Assembly (NCBI RefSeq): GCF_008831285.2
Contig: NW_022204507.1
Coordinates: forward strand, 7,212,174 to 7,276,173
DNA from: Nymphaea colorata
Taxonomy: Eukaryota > Streptophyta > Magnoliopsida > Nymphaeales > Nymphaeaceae
Length of the DNA stretch: 64,000 nt
Direction: 5' to 3'
This document shows, in pieces, positions 23,121 to 33,309 of this stretch (position 1 is the first letter of the stretch; the number at the start of each line of letters is the position of its first letter). Under the pieces are notes generated by a model. It saw only the letters and a list, made by a program, of their open reading frames with translations. It was not told the origin of the DNA and made no database searches. The position numbers and the translations under genes were made by a program.

Positions 23121-24808
23121 AGAAAGAGAGATTCACAGACATTTCATCAAACAACGTGAGGGATCGCCATGTGGGTACCTAAAAATGGGATGAAAATGTG
23201 TAGTTTTTACTCAATGCTGCTTCAGATCGAGAGAGGAATACCACAAATGAGTGAGAGAGACAGAAAGAGAAAATTTGATGATTTTCTCGAAGGTTTCCTC
23301 ACTTCCAAGCTGGTGCAGGATCACCTCAACAAGTGATGACTCAGCCACTTACGCACGAAATTCAGCTGTGCCAAGGCTCAATCGAAGACAGTGATGGTGG
23401 TGTCACCATTGTTGTGCCTGCGAACGATGCTGACAAGGTTCTTTGATGTGAAGTTTCGAGGAACTTCATGGATTTATGGAGGGAAGAATATCAGATGAGT
23501 TGGCAGTTTTTGAGGGTGAGGGCATAACGAGTTCTGCTTGTTGCGAGGTGGATAACAAAGCTATAAGCTTGAAGTGGCTCCTACCTGGAAGAAGCCATGG
23601 TGGCGGTTTGCGGACAGAGAAGCTGTAAAGAAGAGAAGAAAGGGTAGCAGGTTGTAGAGATGGAGAAACATAGCTTTGGAAGACGCAGAAACTTTTGAAG
23701 GGGGGTTGGAATGCAGCCTCCAAATGGTGTTACTGCAACGGGAAGAGATGTGAACAAGGATGGCAGAAGAAGAAGAGTGGAGACGCAGTGAGCGATGAAG
23801 GGAAAGGAACAGACTCAAGCGTTTTAAGTGGAAGGGACAGAGTAACAGCATAGAGCGAGCGAGAGTGAGAGAAAGGAACGGAAAAAAAGTGTTTCATGTA
23901 TGACTCATTACTAATAATAATGGAAAATGAAAAGAGAGCTAATAACTGTAAAAATAGAGATTGGAAGGAAAAATAGTGAAAGCCTTTTCCCTTTTCTTGC
24001 TTGTTCTTTCTCTCATGCTCTTCTCTTTCATTTTCTTTTCATCGTTTCTATTCATTCATTTCCCTTCCTTTTCATCCATCCAAACAGTGAGTAATGGTTT
24101 TGAGATCGAGCGTCTCTATAGAGGGAAATCGAGTTTGCCACTGGCGAGTGTTCGATGGTAAAACAAGGAACGCCGCGGAGTAAAGTGGGTTTTCATATCC
24201 ACCATTCTTGTGTCCAGTTCGTCTTGAGTGTCTAGCGTCCAATGTTTGTGTTGACTACCATGGAACATCATGTTCTGTTCTACAGCATTCCACCCCATTC
24301 CCTAATGCCAATGTGTTCTATGATAATGTCTTGTCCTGCTCTTTAGGCAGCTGGCTTAGAGTTAGTTAGGCAAGGGATGAGAAAGGAAGCTACACGAGTT
24401 TCAAAGAGAGAGAGAGAGAGAGTTGGAGCAATGAAGGTGGGAATATAAGTTTGTAGTTGGTTGTTCCATCATTTGACAGGAAGTCAAAGCTTCCATGCAA
24501 TCTTGTCTATCTGAGACATGCGGTCTGCTTTCTTCGGTGTTTCATTGTGTTGCATGCCCCACCGAGCTTCAACTTGTTCATTGGTGATTTTTTTTACAGC
24601 ACAAGAATTTGATGCCCCAAATACTCGTAATGGACTTTGGCTGCCTATCAGCCTCATTCATCTGTTTCGTTTAAAGTTATTGATTTTGCATTAGTAAAAC
24701 ATATTATGAAATGAAAATTTTATTAGAATGTGCTCCCAAATTTTAAACAATTTCACATGTTTTATTTATTTCAAACATCTTACACCAGACTCAAATGGTT
24801 AGACATTA

Positions 24809-24810
<2 letters not shown>
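23121..24810. repeat. U4 proximal block, paralog of U2 7.33-9.17 kb
   Basis: Same order and orientation as the U2 block. It includes a GA microsatellite at 24,409-24,422. Confidence 0.85.
23317..23851 (-). pseudogene. PPR-like N-terminal fragment, U4 copy
   Basis: Minus strand. A 96-codon ORF at 23,851-23,561 starts with an Arg/Ser/Leu-rich region (LSLHRSLRLHSSSSAILVH) typical of a mitochondrial or plastid transit peptide and continues NTIWRLHSNPPSKVSASSK. Downstream, in another frame, NFTSKNLVSIVR and TTITVFD are followed by an in-frame stop where U2 reads the Trp of FNWAL. The donor GTATG seen in U2 has become CTATG here. It is therefore broken at two points. The PPR reading is an inference from pattern only. 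Confidence 0.35.
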
Positions 24811-24813
<3 letters not shown>

Positions 24814-24844
<31 letters not shown>

Positions 24845-24858
24845 TTATTTATTTATGT
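24814..24858. repeat. (TA)n/(TTTA)n microsatellite
   Basis: TA run then short TTTA repeats, equivalent to 9,165-9,214 in U2. Confidence 0.92.
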
Positions 24859-24985
24859 AGGTAAACACCACAGGACACCCCTGCTACGCACACCCCTGCT
24901 AGTCCCATGCTTTTCAAGTTTGCTATGCCTGAGCCCGTTGGCCCACACCTGCACTGGTACCTGCACCCTTATGACTTGGTGCTTG

Positions 24986-25300
24986 TTACTTAGAAGGTTG
25001 ATGTGCATGTGGCACACCTGCACTTTCACCTCCACACAAGTGCCTTGGTTCGTGTTTCTTAGAAGGCTGATGTGTGTGTGCCCCACCTGCACTTGCACCT
25101 CCATGCGTGTGACTTAGTTTCTTAGGAGGCTGCTTAGAAGACTGATGAACACTTGCCCCAGCCCCACTTGCACTTGCACCTGCATCCGTATTGTTTGGTT
25201 CACATTTCTTAAAAGTCTTCTTGGAAGGCTGATCTGCATCTTCGGTAGGAGGTGGAGGTGGAGGTTAGGGTGGAGGAGGACGTGGTTGTTGACCACTTTC
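24986..25300 (-). pseudogene. Module P repeat exon, U4 copy (disabled)
   Basis: Aligns in frame with the U2 exon over 105 codons: PTEDADQPSKK, then G(A/E)SA-type units with H(A/T)HQPSKK. Two lesions are visible. The acceptor is CCG instead of CAG at the exon edge, and a TAA at 25,265-25,267 interrupts a proline run near the start. The tail stop is at the same place as in U2. Confidence 0.5.
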
Positions 25301-25419
25301 CGGCAACAGGTAATATGACATTTGAACACTTTTGGGAGCAGAAATGCTGTTAAGGAAAAAAAGAAATGAAGTTTTGCATACTTTAGGTCCATCGTATTTC
25401 ATTTCTATCGTAATTGTAT

Positions 25420-26930
25420 CTGCAGTTGTCCTTGTTCGGTCTCTGTTAGAGAGAGCAATAACCGAGTCTTATTTCAAGTCAATAATTGTTGGGAAACATG
25501 TGAGCAATAAGCAGATCAAAATCTTGTACGTAGTCCAATTGTTTGCTACAGGAATGACCTGCCTGCATGTCCTCTTCTTGAGTTCCTGTGAATAGCACAA
25601 CATACAACACAAGAACAACACATACACTAATCCACCACTTGTTTCTAGAAGTGGTCACAAGGCATGACACAAGGCAGCAAAGCTTAAGCACACGACAAAA
25701 AATCTTTGAGCACACTTGAAAGCCTTTCTCACACACTTTTGGCTGACCCAAAGGGCCACATATATATACATGACAAAAAAAACTAAAAAATAAATGACAT
25801 CCTGGCTAGCGGCTGACCCAAAGGGCCATATATATATTTGCATGTTTAAAAATTGGGTTTCCAGTGGAAATTAGCTATTGGAGAATCTGTAACATCCTGG
25901 CTTGAAAGTTAGATCATATTTTGCCACCAATTGCTTTCACGGGCTATAAGATCATCCAGTGAACAATACTATGAATCAAAAGGAGTATTTTCCTCATGTT
26001 TGCAGAAGTTTGAGAACTGGAGTTTCACAAGTACCACACCCCAAGTCATTATCTTTTTCAAATAATTTAAAATTTTGTCCTGCACATGACCTACAAAGGA
26101 TATGAATATTTGGGAATCCTGGACACTTATCAGTTTGCCAAATCATTTTTTGACACATATTTCTTTCGATTGCATAAATATGTGATTGAGATATCAGAGA
26201 TTGGTTTTGGTTCATTTTTTTAGCACCACATTGTACTCCAATTTAGTCACACTTTAGGGGATGTGGCAAAGGCAGACGAGCCATAAGAGCTAGGCAGGTG
26301 GATAAAGGTTCCAAATCCCTGCCCATCCTGGGGACTGAGGATGGACCAACATGATTTTATGGACTTCAGAAAGTGGGATGTAAATGGTTAGGGATATGCC
26401 TTTAAGTATAGTTGGTAAACTCGTGAATCAGATTCAAATAACTTGAAGATTGGTTTTCAGGTCAAAGTGTTGACTCGGTAATTCAGATGGGTTAGATTAT
26501 AAATTTTTATACTACATTTGTTCTATAAGTACATGAAGAAAGTAAGTCTCTCAGGACTCCATGTTTGATTTCTTCCAACTAAAATTGAATGACATGGAAT
26601 ATGAGTATTTGTACATACTTAGTAACTTAAGAAATAACATTTAGTATTTAGCAATGCATGATGCAATTAGGTGACAATCCCAACAGACTCGGCAAGCCCC
26701 AACTCCTGACCTCGTAAATGGATGTAGAAATATTTAGTATTTATTGGTACATGACCCCAATAGATGAGAGGGAGTTACATGCATGGCTGTGCATGGTGTA
26801 CTGCATTTAGGGCACGGCAATTGTACCCCTGGCCTAGTTTTGTGAGTGCGAGTCGTGCACATGAACTTATATACAATGCAAATGTGTAAACACCTGGGCA
26901 TATAACCAGCTTCACTAGCAATTATCTCCT
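25420..26930. repeat. Linker between modules P and Q (U4)
   Basis: Paralogous to U2 9,770-11,100 except for about 25,530-25,860, which is specific to U4 and contains a direct repeat of GGCTGACCCAAAGGGCCA at about 25,741 and 25,811. No conserved ORF. Confidence 0.7.
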
Positions 26931-27209
26931 TGATTTCGTTCTTCACACCAAGACCCTGTCTAGATATGTTCAGAAATCTATATATATCGATATTTCCGCT
27001 ATTTATATTCGCAGTAGATTTATAATGGATGACATATGCTCATATATGCTTTATTAATTGAAACCTCTCGTCTACGTAAACCAGTGGAAGTTCTCGTTCA
27101 TCATTGTCGAGCGAGCACCTGCATGATGCAGGAAAAGCAAACATTACAATTTCCAAGATGAAGTTCTGAAGCAGGAAGGGAGCAGTGGAAGAATTCAGAT
27201 CAATGATGC

Positions 27210-27395
27210 TTATGTTACAGGAGGAAATTCAGCGAATAGCTGCTTCATTTGCTGCCTATTGCGGACTGAAACCTTGATTTCTCGAACACCTGTGACATGG
27301 ATAATGTCGTCCAATGGCTCTATAATGGTTGGATTGTTAACGTCTGAATCCACAAGCTCAAAACAGTTAGGATCATTCTGCTTATGCATATCCAA
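27210..27395 (-). CDS. Module Q exon, U4 copy
   Basis: Open minus-strand stretch of 61 codons ending in a stop at 27,210. The core is FELVDSDVNNPTIIEPLDDI, then IHVTGVREIKVSVRNRQ. Four paralogs in the window share this core. The sequence just 5' (ATATGCATAAGCAG) could be an acceptor. The segment is acidic then basic and has no signal peptide or membrane span. Family unknown; most likely one exon of a larger minus-strand gene that also includes modules E or P, but no joined transcript can be proved. Confidence 0.45.
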   Translation of the reverse strand: MDMHKQNDPNCFELVDSDVNNPTIIEPLDDIIHVTGVREIKVSVRNRQQMKQLFAEFPPVT

Positions 27396-27419
27396 CAGTT
27401 ATCAAACTCCACATATACG

Positions 27420-28050
27420 CGATAACTGAATAGCAATAAACTTGTTCTCTTGGCTGCCAGGTCAACCTCTTAACTACGCCGAAAAATGAGTGCCAGCATG
27501 AGCTGTTCAGAACAGCAGTATACCGGTTCACAACCTAAACAATAAGTTTCACAATTGAATCCAAAACGTTCTAGCATCTATTAACTATGTTTTATTTATA
27601 GTTAATTTGATGGATGAGAATGGAAAATATCTGTAAATTGAATCTTTCCAAGATCATCATCATACTTGTTAGAATATAACTGGAATAACAGTAGCAGAAA
27701 AGGATGAAATAGATGAAGATAGAGAGGGGCTCTGTCGAGCTTTCTGAGTCAAACCTAACTGGGTCGGAAATGGTTGGATTTTGCACTCGAGCAAGATGGG
27801 GGGTCAATCCTGCACCTCGTAAAATGGTGTGAATATCTCAGGATTTCACTCTTGCATCCAGACTTAGGTTCATAACTATATAAGATAACTGAGTCAAGTA
27901 AATATATGGATCTCCAAGAACTGTTCGTGTATCGTCACATACATTTCTCTAGGGCCTTTCCACTTTCCTGGCTAGTGTGCTATTGAAGATTTACCTACAA
28001 GTACTATAGCTGTTCTTGCTCAGATTGGGTGCGTTTGGGAAATTGGTAAC
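27420..28050. repeat. Linker between modules Q and E (U4), left of Copia
   Basis: Homologous to U2 11,900-12,527 up to the exact Copia insertion point. Confidence 0.85.
28046..28050. other. Target-site duplication GTAAC (left)
   Basis: GTAAC is repeated at 32,905-32,909 on the other side of the Copia element; the U2 paralog has it once (12,523-12,527). Confidence 0.95.
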
Positions 28051-28305
28051 TGTAGAAACACGAACAAGAAGAGGAAGAGAAACAACGATCACGATGTAAC
28101 ATGGAAAACCCTCAACAAGAGGGAAAAAACCACGAATGAGGAGGAGTCGGTGCCCACTAGCCGCCAGACTCTCTCTCTCCTTAGTCTTTCATTCACACCA
28201 TAAGGATTAGGGTTACACGACTTAAATAATGCCCAACAAGGGCTACAAGTTGGATCGGATACGGATCCAGACCCGGTCCCGAGACCCATCTAACATACTT
28301 CAACA
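28051..28305 (-). repeat. 3' LTR of the Copia element (255 bp)
   Basis: Starts TGTAGAAACACG on the plus strand and ends ACATACTTCAACA. A TTATTTAAG sequence (28,221-28,229) is a possible TATA element on the coding strand. The pol ORF stop lies just inside the LTR at 28,290. Confidence 0.97.
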
Positions 28306-31300
28306 CTCCCCTCAAGTTGGGCATACATATCAAACATGCCCAACTTGGATACATTTCTCTCAAATGAGGTCGAAGATAAAGCCTTCGTCAAAACATCAGC
28401 TGTTTGGTCTTCAGATCTCATGTAAGGAAGTACAAGTTCTTTAGCATCAATTCTCTCTCGAATGAAATGCCGGTCAATCTCAACATGCTTTGTTCTGTCA
28501 TGAAGCACATGGTTGTTGGCCAAGTTAATTGCGGACTTGTTATCGCAATACATCTTCATTGGTTCTTCAACCTTTATACCAATATCAGTCAACAATACTT
28601 TCAGCCACAAAAGCTCAGAAACTCCCATAGCAACAGCTCTGTATTCTGCTTCAGCACTGGAACGCGAACAAACATCTTGCCTTTTACTTCTCCACACTAT
28701 GAGATTCCCTCCCAAATAAATACAATAGCCAGAGGTGGACCTCCTAGTGTCAATACAGTCTGCCCAGTCTGCATCTGAGTAACCTTCAATCCCAAGAGTG
28801 TCTTGCTTGACATATAAGAGACCTTTGCCAGGATTCCTCTTCAAGTAGCACAAGATCCTCCCAACAGCCTTCAAGTGGGCATCTGTGGGAGCATGCATGA
28901 ACTGACTCATCACATTCACAGCAAAGGTAATATCAGGTCTAGTGAGAGTAAGATAAATTAACTTCCCTACAAGACATTGATATCTTCTTTTTGCCTCTTC
29001 ACAGAGTGGCTCCCCGTCTCTAAGACTTAGCTTATGGTCAGCATCTAGAGGAGTAGAAGCTGGTCTACACCCTAGTTTCCCAGTCTCCTTTAACAAATCT
29101 AGAGTGTACTTCCATTGATTTAGCACAAGGCTAGTCCCAGACCTAGCAATTTCTATGCCAAGGAAGTATTTCAACTTACCAAGGTCCTTAAGATCAAACT
29201 CGATCGCCAACAGTTTCTTTAACTTCATTATTTCATCTTCATCATCACCTGTGACAATCATATCATCAACATATACCAACAGAATAGTAACCTTTTGCTT
29301 ATTTCTCTTCACAAAAAGTGTATGATCTCCATTCCCTTGATGGTATCCACATTGTCTCATGACAAGTCTGAGTCGTTCAAACCATGCTCGAGGAGATTGC
29401 TTGAGCCCATATAAAGCTTTCCTTAGCTTGCAACATTTTCCAGGTTCCTCATATCCTGGAGGCATACACATATATACTTCCTCTTCAAGGTCTCCATTGA
29501 GAAATGCGTTCTTGACATCAAGTTGGTACATCTTCCACTCCTTCATCACAGCTAAAGAGATAATGACTCTGACAGTCTTCATCTTCGCAACAGGAGCAAA
29601 GGTCTCCAAATAATCAATCCCATATTTCTGACTAAACCCCTTGGCCACAAGACGAGCTTTGTATCTTTCAACACTCCCATCTGGTTTGTACTTGATGGTG
29701 TAGACCCACTTAGATCCAACCAAGTGAGCCGCCTCAGGAATCTTTACAACTTCCCATGTCATGTTTCTTCGCAAGGCTTCCATCTCTTCTTGCATTGCAA
29801 AAGTCCACTTAGGATCACTCTGAGCCTCAGCAACATTCCTGGGAATCATAGTCAAAGAAAGAGGAGATACAAAGCATTTGTAGTCCTTGCTCAGTCTAGA
29901 ATATGAAACAAAGTTACCAATAGGATGTTGAGTACATGACCTGACACCCTTTCGCAGGGCGATGGGAAGCTCTTCACTAGCAGCAACAGTCTGAATCTCT
30001 TCTTCAACAGGTTGCTTCTGCGCACGACTTGGGTCATCCAGGGAAGGACTAATTGGATTGGGAGTAGAATTCTCACCACCTGTCATCTCATCTGTACAAA
30101 CTCTTCGCCTAGAGTAAACTTGCCCAAATAAATGATTGCTCTTCTCTTCTTCCTCAGTGGAACACTCTCCATTTTTCTCCTGTTCATGCACCTCACCATT
30201 TTTCTCCTGTTCATGCACCTCACTAGATGGACCAACGGAGTCACGCCTGTAGTCCAAAAAATCTGTAAACTGAATTTCCTGACTCGGAGAATACTCTTCC
30301 CGTGACATAGAGTACTCCCCCTGAAGAGGATTCTCACCAAAATAGGAAACATGTTCAAGGAAAGTGACATCTTTGGTAACATAGGCCCGACCAGTGGAAG
30401 GGTCTCGACACTTGTACCCTTTTTGAGTGGGAGAATACCCTAAAAAAATGCCCTTAATAGATCTTGGATCAAGCTTTTTAATGTGAGGACTATGATTGTG
30501 AATAAAGCAAACACAACCAAAAACTCTGAGTGGAAGAGAGAAAGGTTCACGAGTCCCCGGTAACAGAGAGTGAGGCGTCTTCCCATTCAACACACGACTA
30601 GGCAACCGGTTTATAAGATACGCACTGGTCAGCAAAGCATCCCCCCAATACTTTTTTGGAACATGACGTTGAAAAAGAAGAGCCCGAGTCATATTCAATA
30701 ACTGACGATTTTTTCGTTCAGCAACTCCATTTTGAGGAGGGGTATAACTACAGGAAGTCTCATGAACAATTCCCTTTTTTCGAAAGAAGCTATCAACAGA
30801 CTGGCACATATACTCTCTAGCATTGTCAGATCGAAAGGTCTTAACAGATGCTCCATATTGAGTTTCCACATAAGCAATGAAAGTCTCTATGACAGTAGGA
30901 ACTTCACTACGGTCTTTCAGCAAGTAGACAATAGTGTTACGAGAATAATCATCTATAAAGGTGATAAAATATTGAAAACCATGACAAGAAGGAATCCCAG
31001 CAGGCCCCCACACATCAGAATGAATCATGGCAAATACCTCATTAGACCGATGGCTAGACAAAGGGTATGAAGCCCTAACATGTTTGGTCAGGTGACAGAC
31101 ATCACAAGACACCATAGTCATATCTAACCTGGAACATATATCAGGAAACAACTGTCTAAGAAGGCCAAAAGGCAAGTGTCCAAGGTGCTCATGCCACCAT
31201 AGAAGCAACTGAAGGGAGTCCTCTCTATTCTTCGTGGCTTGGCTGACTGCCGTCATGAGAGCCTGAGCAGCACGCATAGGTAAACGATAGAGCCCATCAG

Positions 31301-31880
31301 AAGCTAGACCAATCCCAATCCTCTTCCCTGTCACCAAGTCCTGCATAACACAACGATCAGCGGAAAATATAAGTTCGCAATTTAACTCCTTTGTGATCTT
31401 GCTAACCGACAAGAGATTCAAGGGAATATGAGGAACATGTAGAGCATTGTGGACTAAGAACTTGTTCAAAAGTGGGAGACTCCCTTTTCCAGCCACAGAG
31501 ATAGATGAACCATCGGCAAGGGAAACACGATCCTTTCCTGATGAAAGCTTATACCCATGAAAGACCTTAGGATCGCCGGTCATGTGGTGAGTAGCGCCAC
31601 TGTCAATGATCCACTCTCCCATACGGCAATCCGCCATAACGTCTATAGATGAAGAAGCTGCCAAAATCACAGATAGTCCAATAGGAGGCACGAGCAGCGA
31701 TACAACAAGATAGGCACCGATGACAACAGAGAGCACCAACGGGCAGTAATATCCGGATTCCCAATCAGCCCCAAGAGTGAACGGAATGTCGATTGGGGGA
31801 AACGATCGTCGATGTCGCTCGACGGAAGCGGTGCCTTCTCTCTCTCGGCTGCAATCTCCCACGGGTAGAGGTTGTGCCAC
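28290..31880 (-). CDS. Copia polyprotein: protease, integrase, RT, RNase H
   Basis: A single 1,196-codon ORF without interruptions. In order: an N-terminal 80 residues of unknown origin; aspartic protease with DSGATHHMTG (residues 93-102); the HHCC zinc region (about 230-262, WHEHLGH and CDVC); integrase core with D289, D352 and E388, the last two 35 residues apart (DD35E), and a GVAERKNR segment; a linker with a duplicated VHEQEKNGE (about 555-572); RT from about 724 with YVDD at 870-873; RNase H with D1036, E1077 and D1113 and the KHVEIDRHF motif near 1131. All catalytic residues are present. No Gag or CCHC knuckle precedes the protease. The start at 31,880 is simply the first ATG in frame and may not be the real start. 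Confidence 0.95.
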   Translation of the reverse strand: MAQPLPVGDCSREREGTASVERHRRSFPPIDIPFTLGADWESGYYCPLVLSVVIGAYLVVSLLVPPIGLSVILAASSSIDVMADCRMGEWIIDSGATHHMTGDPKVFHGYKLSSGKDRVSLADGSSISVAGKGSLPLLNKFLVHNALHVPHIPLNLLSVSKITKELNCELIFSADRCVMQDLVTGKRIGIGLASDGLYRLPMRAAQALMTAVSQATKNREDSLQLLLWWHEHLGHLPFGLLRQLFPDICSRLDMTMVSCDVCHLTKHVRASYPLSSHRSNEVFAMIHSDVWGPAGIPSCHGFQYFITFIDDYSRNTIVYLLKDRSEVPTVIETFIAYVETQYGASVKTFRSDNAREYMCQSVDSFFRKKGIVHETSCSYTPPQNGVAERKNRQLLNMTRALLFQRHVPKKYWGDALLTSAYLINRLPSRVLNGKTPHSLLPGTREPFSLPLRVFGCVCFIHNHSPHIKKLDPRSIKGIFLGYSPTQKGYKCRDPSTGRAYVTKDVTFLEHVSYFGENPLQGEYSMSREEYSPSQEIQFTDFLDYRRDSVGPSSEVHEQEKNGEVHEQEKNGECSTEEEEKSNHLFGQVYSRRRVCTDEMTGGENSTPNPISPSLDDPSRAQKQPVEEEIQTVAASEELPIALRKGVRSCTQHPIGNFVSYSRLSKDYKCFVSPLSLTMIPRNVAEAQSDPKWTFAMQEEMEALRRNMTWEVVKIPEAAHLVGSKWVYTIKYKPDGSVERYKARLVAKGFSQKYGIDYLETFAPVAKMKTVRVIISLAVMKEWKMYQLDVKNAFLNGDLEEEVYMCMPPGYEEPGKCCKLRKALYGLKQSPRAWFERLRLVMRQCGYHQGNGDHTLFVKRNKQKVTILLVYVDDMIVTGDDEDEIMKLKKLLAIEFDLKDLGKLKYFLGIEIARSGTSLVLNQWKYTLDLLKETGKLGCRPASTPLDADHKLSLRDGEPLCEEAKRRYQCLVGKLIYLTLTRPDITFAVNVMSQFMHAPTDAHLKAVGRILCYLKRNPGKGLLYVKQDTLGIEGYSDADWADCIDTRRSTSGYCIYLGGNLIVWRSKRQDVCSRSSAEAEYRAVAMGVSELLWLKVLLTDIGIKVEEPMKMYCDNKSAINLANNHVLHDRTKHVEIDRHFIRERIDAKELVLPYMRSEDQTADVLTKALSSTSFERNVSKLGMFDMYAQLEGSVEVC
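28306..28313 (-). other. Polypurine tract of the Copia element
   Basis: GAGGGGAG on the coding strand, directly before the 3' LTR; expected primer for plus-strand DNA synthesis. Confidence 0.85.
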
Positions 31881-32637
31881 ACGTTCCCCTTGCTGGAATC
31901 AAGATCCAAGAGGCAAAACCCAACAAGTATCAAGGTATAGAAGTGAATAGGAAATCAACTTCGAGACGAGGAAAGCCTTCACCCGTAAGACCAATTTAAC
32001 CCCGGTCTTTTGTAAGGAAAGGGGGATGCGATCGCCGGAGCGCCGGCGGACGTTGAGGCAATCCTCAAGTTACGCTCCTCTCCTCCTTTACGTCCTCTAC
32101 CAAGTCACGGACCAGCCACCTCTTCTTGCACGGTGGGCGCCAAAAAAAACAAGAAGATGGAATCAAAGATCAACCAAGCAATATATTGCAGGTAAGAGGC
32201 GGATGCACTTCACCGGATTTGCAAAAGACCCCTAGGAAGTGACGTGAATAGGGGGAGGCAAGCCTAGGAAGCGCCTAAGCACGCATATCTTCTTTCTTCT
32301 CCGGGAAGCAAGACTACGGCGCAAAAGGCAGTGGTGCAAGGGACAACGGTGACGGCGATGGTCAACAACGCAAGAGCGACGTCGCAAGAGTGGCTGCGAT
32401 GGCGATTGCGCAAAGGGTGACACCGGCGGTGGCGGAAACAGCGACGGTGGTATTGGGTAAAGCAGCGGCAGCGGCGGTGGCTGCTGCAGCAACGGCGGCG
32501 GCAGCGGCTGTGGCTGCTGAAGCAACGGCGGTGGCGGCGGCAGCGGTGGCGGCGGTGACTGCAGTGGTGGCGATGGTAGCGGTGAGAGATATTAGGGTTG
32601 GAACTTCACAAACCCTAAAAATTTCCCAAACTCGTCG
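31881..32637 (-). other. Copia leader with GCC-rich tract in place of gag
   Basis: 757 bases between the primer site and the first ATG of the pol ORF. The part at about 32,440-32,590 is a run of GCC/GCG/GTG-type triplets giving Ala-rich or Pro/Gln/Leu-rich frames depending on phase. No Gag domain and no CCHC knuckle are legible in any frame. Compared with the surrounding AT-rich DNA it is strikingly GC-rich. Confidence 0.7.
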
Positions 32638-32649
32638 GCTCTGATACCA
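32638..32649 (-). other. Primer-binding site, initiator-Met tRNA type
   Basis: TGGTATCAGAGC on the coding strand immediately after the 5' LTR, the usual primer site of plant Copia elements, complementary to the 3' end of initiator tRNA-Met. Confidence 0.97.
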
Positions 32650-32904
32650 TGTAGAAACACGAACAAGAAGAGGAAGAGAAACAACGATCACGATGTAACG
32701 TAGAAAACCCTCAACAAGAGGGAAAAAACCACGAATGAGGAGGAGTCGGTGCCCACTAGCCGCCAGACTCTCTCTCTCCTTAGTCTTTCATTCACACCAT
32801 AAGGATTAGGGTTACACGACTTAAATAATGCCCAACAAGGGCTACAAGTTGGATCAGATACGGATCCAGACCCGGTCCCGAGACCCATCTAACATACTTC
32901 AACA
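32650..32904 (-). repeat. 5' LTR of the Copia element (255 bp)
   Basis: Matches the 3' LTR except at 32,700 (G versus A), 32,702 (A versus G) and 32,856 (A versus G). Ends TG/CA are intact. Confidence 0.97.
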
Positions 32905-32909
32905 GTAAC
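32905..32909. other. Target-site duplication GTAAC (right)
   Basis: Second copy of the insertion target; followed by AAAAGC as at the empty site in U2. Confidence 0.95.
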
Positions 32910-32958
32910 AAAAGCGGATTGTAGCATGCAGAAATATTACTAAATATAAGTAAAAAGA

Positions 32959-32961
<3 letters not shown>

Positions 32962-32995
<34 letters not shown>
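32962..32995. repeat. (CT)n microsatellite
   Basis: About seventeen CT repeats, longer than in the U2 paralog. Confidence 0.95.
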
Positions 32996-32996
<1 letters not shown>

Positions 32997-33309
32997 AATG
33001 ATGGGTAGCACAACAGGTCAGGCTGGGTTTCATGTATTGACCACATCATGTTGAAGAATATTGTCCTGATGGTATTGAAGAGTGGTAATCTGGTGCCATT
33101 GTAGAGGCTAATTTGACCTGTTCTTGTGTTCCCCTCTTCCTCTTATGATTTTCATTTAAGAAATTTGACATTTTCATGGAAACAACTCTCTCTCTCTCAA
33201 TCGAAATACCCGTACACTCTTATGATGTTCGTTGAAGAAAATTGGCATTTTGAAGGAAGCAAAACAATGCATGTTTGTTCTTGAGATCGAAATAAATGTT
33301 TGAGTCTCT

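Larger units (their letters stand above)
28051..32904 (-). mobile_element. Full-length Ty1/Copia retrotransposon (4,854 bp)
   Basis: Bounded by two 255-bp LTRs that begin TG and end CA, with a 5-bp GTAAC target duplication. The element lies on the minus strand, so the right LTR is the 5' LTR. It has a 12-base primer-binding site, a polypurine tract and one long pol-type ORF. The LTRs differ at three sites, all G/A transitions, indicating a recent insertion. Missing is a recognisable gag, so it may depend on another element for particles. It interrupts the U4 linker between modules Q and E. Confidence 0.97.

Noticed and set aside
32232-32691. Ala-rich and Pro-rich ORFs in the Copia leader
   Set aside because: All frames of a GCC-type triplet repeat are open; none shows a Gag domain.
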